Source: Burkholderiaceae bacterium
Lineage (GTDB): Bacteria; Pseudomonadota; Gammaproteobacteria; Burkholderiales; Burkholderiaceae_E
Reading direction: 5' to 3'
NCBI GenBank assembly: GCA_016710525.1
Contig: JADJVQ010000043.1
Coordinates: 1-64,000 of the forward strand
DNA length: 64,000 bases
Shown here in pieces: positions 63,629 to 64,000 of the stretch (within the stretch, counting starts at the first letter, position 1; the number at the start of each line of letters is the position of its first letter). Below the pieces are notes generated by a model. It saw only the letters and a list, made by a program, of their open reading frames with translations. It ran no database searches and had not been told where the DNA came from. Both the position numbers and the translations under genes were made by a program.

Positions 63629-64000
63629 ATGAACAACCGCCCCTTGCTTCTGGTCGCACTGATCGCCGGCCTGGCAGCGCCTTTGCCCGGCGTGCGTGCT
63701 GCCCCGCCGGCGGCTGTGTTGCAGACAGCGGCGGTCACCGCCCTGGCAGACCGCGAAGCCAGTGCGTTCGACGGCGTGGTCGAGGCGGTTCGCCAGACGG
63801 TGGTTGCCGCCCAGGTGGCTGGCGCCATCCGCAGCCTGGACGTGAAAGTCGGCGATCGGGTCAAGGCGGGCCAGGTCCTGGCCCGAATCGACGCCCGCAC
63901 GGCCGAGCAGACCGCCGCCGCATCCGACGCGCAGGTGATCGCGGCGCGCGCCGCGCTGGACCTGGCCACCCGCGATTTCGAGCGCCAGAAACGCCTGTTC
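63629..64000 (+). CDS. RND efflux periplasmic adaptor (HlyD/MFP family), cut by the window end
   Basis: The first 124 residues show a signal peptide (RPLLLVALIAGLAAPLPGVR), the lipoyl half-motif VVAAQVAGAIRSLDVKVGDR VKAGQ region, and the start of the helical hairpin (ALDLATRDFERQ). The membrane-fusion adaptor links an inner-membrane RND pump to an outer-membrane channel. The ATG at 63629 follows GGGAG. It is driven by the strong promoter just upstream; substrate unknown (metals or drugs). Confidence 0.87.
   Translation, partial: MNNRPLLLVALIAGLAAPLPGVRAAPPAAVLQTAAVTALADREASAFDGVVEAVRQTVVAAQVAGAIRSLDVKVGDRVKAGQVLARIDARTAEQTAAASDAQVIAARAALDLATRDFERQKRLF

Overview
ORGANISM. The window is very GC-rich and densely coded, with many start/stop overlaps. 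It carries four intact Bug-type (TctC) tripartite-transporter binding proteins, a Comamonas-like pmd operon for protocatechuate 4,5-cleavage, a PHB-depolymerase-type esterase paired with a ribbon-helix-helix regulator, and a trehalose-phosphate synthase with a membrane-anchored N-terminus. Together these point to an environmental betaproteobacterium of the order Burkholderiales; I cannot name the family. No tRNA, rRNA, CRISPR array, prophage or insertion sequence was recognised.

LAYOUT. 0.1-8.9 kb: the 3' remnant of a Bug gene, two stress/envelope-type proteins, an L,D-transpeptidase, a divergent LysR/azoR pair, a pirin, a frameshifted TPR protein and an esterase lipoprotein. 9.0-16.6 kb: a tight eight-gene minus-strand run (cytochrome b561, OpgH-like glucosyltransferase, exported protein, RibD-C-type reductase, BchC-like dehydrogenase, divergent QueD/PTPS homologue, GT4 glycosyltransferase, methyltransferase). 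This is the best candidate for an undescribed pathway. 16.8-25.9 kb: aminotransferase, thioesterase, CDF transporter, three Bug proteins, a persulfide dioxygenase-rhodanese fusion and a P450. 26.0-32.3 kb: a flavin monooxygenase-like/VOC/hydrolase trio, a ketopantoate-reductase-like gene, DUF1415 and a methyltransferase. 32.3-36.6 kb: esterase plus RHH regulator, a decayed phenylalanine hydroxylase, a 44-residue basic protein and a chemoreceptor. 36.8-44.8 kb: the pmd operon with a terminal Bug gene and a divergent LysR gene with a clear operator. 45.2-50 kb: nitroreductase, fumarase, OmpA/FecR pair. 48.8-53.7 kb: a YhaO/YhaN-like (SbcDC-type) nuclease/ATPase pair. 53.8-60 kb: glutathione reductase, a frameshifted FAD monooxygenase, HNH endonuclease, a split TPP enzyme and a MarR regulator. 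59.4-64 kb: otsB/otsA, a methyltransferase, a 5'-truncated ArsR gene, and a strong promoter driving an RND adaptor cut by the window end.

HOW THE GENES WORK TOGETHER. The pmd genes encode a complete route from protocatechuate via 2-pyrone-4,6-dicarboxylate, oxalomesaconate and carboxy-hydroxy-oxoadipate to pyruvate and oxaloacetate. Bug proteins probably capture aromatic or other carboxylates, but no TctA/TctB membrane partner is present here. otsA/otsB make trehalose.

SEQUENCE QUALITY. Two GC-only low-complexity tracts (a 34-G run near 33.27 kb and a 70-C run near 45.08 kb) interrupt genes and look like read or assembly artefacts. Several other genes carry single frameshifts in short homopolymers. 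Treat 'broken' genes with caution; the exceptions are phhA, which also has an internal deletion, and the truncated arsR.
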